Assembly (NCBI GenBank): GCA_902523885.1
Contig: CABZAV010000005.1
Span: forward strand, 1-46,488
Length of the DNA stretch: 46,488 nt
Reading direction: 5' to 3'
DNA from: an uncultured SAR86 cluster bacterium
GTDB lineage: Bacteria; Pseudomonadota; Gammaproteobacteria; Magnimaribacterales; AG-339-G14
Shown here: piece by piece, positions 45,194 to 46,488 of the stretch
Layout: every line of letters begins with the position of its first letter
Position numbering within the stretch: position 1 is the stretch's first letter
Position numbers and translations under genes: made by a program
The notes under the pieces: model-generated
What the model saw: only the letters and a program-made list of their open reading frames with translations
The model's database searches: none
Told to the model about the DNA's origin: nothing

Positions 45194-46488
45194 CTTTGAT
45201 AAGCTTAATCTCTTCAAATCCAAAAAAAAATTTACTTTTATTATTTTTTCTGGCCATTTTTCTGGGAATAGGCATTTCAAATTTTAAACTAGATGCTTCT
45301 TCAGATACTCTTCTTTTGGAAAATGATCCCGATTTAAAACTTTTTAGAGAAAATTCAGAAAGATATGGTTCTAATGATTTTTTAATTGTTACTTTTACAC
45401 CGAAAGATGAGCTTTTGTCAGAGTCTTCCATCTTGCTTATAAAAAAAATTGTTAATGAAATTGCATCCTTCAATAGAGTTGAGAGTGTTTTATCTTTGCT
45501 TGACGTACCTTTATTAGAAAATAACCCGAATATATCTCTTAGCGATGTTGCGGAAAATGTAGAGACACTTAATTCCAAAAACCCTAACTTAGAACTGGCA
45601 AAGAGAGTATTTTCTTCTAATGATGTCTATCGAAACCTTTTGATAAGCGAAGATCTGAATACGACAGCTTTTCAGGTAACGTTAAAAAGAAACGTAAATT
45701 ATGAAAATTTAATAAATCAAAGATACTCAATTTACGACCTAACAACTCCAGATAAAGAGCAGAGACTCATTAGTATTAATGAACTTATTGAGCAAGAAAA
45801 AAATATGCTTTCGATAGAAGATGAAAAATTGGTGTCTTCAATGAGAAACCTTCTTGATTCTTATCAAAACTTTGGTGAATTTTTCTTAGGAGGCGGCGCA
45901 ATGATTACTGTCGATACCATAAGATTTATTTCTCAAGATTTGACCGTATTCGGAATATCAGTTCTTTTAATTTTTACATTCGTTCTATCTTTTATATTTA
46001 GAAATTTAATATGGGTATTTATGCCACTTTTCACTGCATTGGTTACTTCAGCCATCTGTATGGGATTAGTAGGATGGTTTGACTGGAAAGTTACAGTCGT
46101 CTCAGCAAACTTCATATCAATTCTTATGATTATCAGCATCTCATTAATGGTTCACTTAATAGTTAGATATCAAGAATTAGGAATTTTAGATAAAGAAAGC
46201 GATCAAAAAAATATAATTAATACAACTTTAAGCCAAATGTTTTTGCCTTGTCTTTACACAGCTTTGACTACAGTCGCTGCCTTCGCGTCTTTGGTTATAA
46301 GCGATATTAAACCGATAATTGATTTTGGAATAATAATGGTTTTAGGAATTTTTATTACTTTTATTTTTGCATTTATTTTATTTGGCTCGTTCATGCCTTT
46401 GATAAAAAGAGAATTTTTGAATTTAGGTATTGATAAGTCAAAAGGAATAACTCTCTATATACATAGTTTTGTTGAAAAAAATCCAATT
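45190..46488 (+). CDS. RND/MMPL-family exporter, 3'-truncated by window edge
   Basis: The frame opens at ATG 45190 (overlapping the trhO stop) and is still open at the last base: 433 codons, no stop. Starts with a transmembrane segment (about 14-32), then LDASSDTLLLENDPDLKLF and YGSNDFLIVTFTP, the opening of the large periplasmic loop of COG1033-type predicted exporters. Later hydrophobic helices (about 255-275, 278-300 and 305-325) and ALTTVAAFASLVIS match the SSD-like bundle of the MMPL/RND superfamily. Members move lipids or hopanoids; the cargo here is not known. A second half of similar size is expected beyond the window. The antisense frame at 45075-45578 is a shadow. Confidence 0.88.
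   Translation, partial: MTLISLISSNPKKNLLLLFFLAIFLGIGISNFKLDASSDTLLLENDPDLKLFRENSERYGSNDFLIVTFTPKDELLSESSILLIKKIVNEIASFNRVESVLSLLDVPLLENNPNISLSDVAENVETLNSKNPNLELAKRVFSSNDVYRNLLISEDLNTTAFQVTLKRNVNYENLINQRYSIYDLTTPDKEQRLISINELIEQEKNMLSIEDEKLVSSMRNLLDSYQNFGEFFLGGGAMITVDTIRFISQDLTVFGISVLLIFTFVLSFIFRNLIWVFMPLFTALVTSAICMGLVGWFDWKVTVVSANFISILMIISISLMVHLIVRYQELGILDKESDQKNIINTTLSQMFLPCLYTALTTVAAFASLVISDIKPIIDFGIIMVLGIFITFIFAFILFGSFMPLIKREFLNLGIDKSKGITLYIHSFVEKNPI

Noticed and set aside
45075-45578. Minus-strand frame of 167 codons opposite trhO and the exporter
   Set aside because: It lies wholly over two recognisable plus-strand genes and resembles nothing; a shadow frame.
1-46488. tRNA, rRNA, CRISPR, insertion sequence or prophage signals
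   Set aside because: Almost all bases are inside recognised genes and no spacer contains a cloverleaf, regular direct repeats or transposase frame.

Overview
This is an AT-rich, very densely packed stretch of a bacterial chromosome with no mobile elements, rRNA, tRNA or CRISPR array that I can see. Two conserved blocks point to a Gammaproteobacterium: leuB-asd-fimV-truA-trpFBA-accD-folC-cvpA-purF (Pseudomonas/Legionella-like order), and rne diverging from rluC-rpmF-fabG-acpP-fabF-mltG-tmk-holB (E. coli-like order with several genes missing). Low GC, short spacers, overlapping genes and a lipid/oxidoreductase-rich accessory set fit a streamlined marine lineage such as SAR86. That taxonomic call is inference from gene content and order; no phylogeny was run.

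Layout. 1-10454 (+): eleven co-directional genes with gaps of at most 19 nt, covering leucine and threonine/lysine/methionine precursor synthesis, a FimV-like envelope protein, tRNA pseudouridylation, the last tryptophan steps, acetyl-CoA carboxylase beta, folate polyglutamylation, CvpA and PurF. 10451-13030 (-): AcnB. 13062-16968 (+): a DUF1289 protein, an Old Yellow Enzyme-type oxidoreductase, a fatty acid hydroxylase/sterol desaturase-family protein and ArgG. 16965-21023 (-): an operon reading metG catalytic core, a separate MetG C-terminal tRNA-binding protein, a TrxB-type ferredoxin-NADP reductase, FabD and a previously unlisted 55-residue membrane protein. 21063-21758 (+): MlaA. 21755-25861 (-): nhaB, dusA, a TerB-like protein and a serine hydrolase. 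25874-26695 (+): NudC. 26688-28757 (-): RNase E with a structured leader. 28991-34948 (+): rluC to holB. 34995-46488: an accessory region with a PQQ-type sugar dehydrogenase-like protein, a small membrane protein, an HD-domain protein resembling diiron oxygenases, an SDR (-), two related GPH-family transporters flanking a rhomboid protease and a Cys-rich DUF3604 protein, then BolA, TrhO and the start of an RND/MMPL exporter that runs off the window.

Main points of interest. Methionyl-tRNA synthetase is split into two overlapping genes. RNase E lacks the CPxC zinc-link that builds the E. coli tetramer. The fatty-acid cluster has lost plsX, fabH and fabD, and fabD sits about 12 kb away with a GLSLGE active-site motif. 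TrpA has Glu in place of the catalytic Asp60. All five convergent gene pairs overlap at their stop codons, four of them through the same four-base interlock, leaving no room for intrinsic terminators. The DUF3604 protein shows the four metal-ligand motifs expected of a PHP-type phosphoesterase and carries 20 cysteines, suggesting an exported, disulfide-bonded enzyme working with the flanking transporters.
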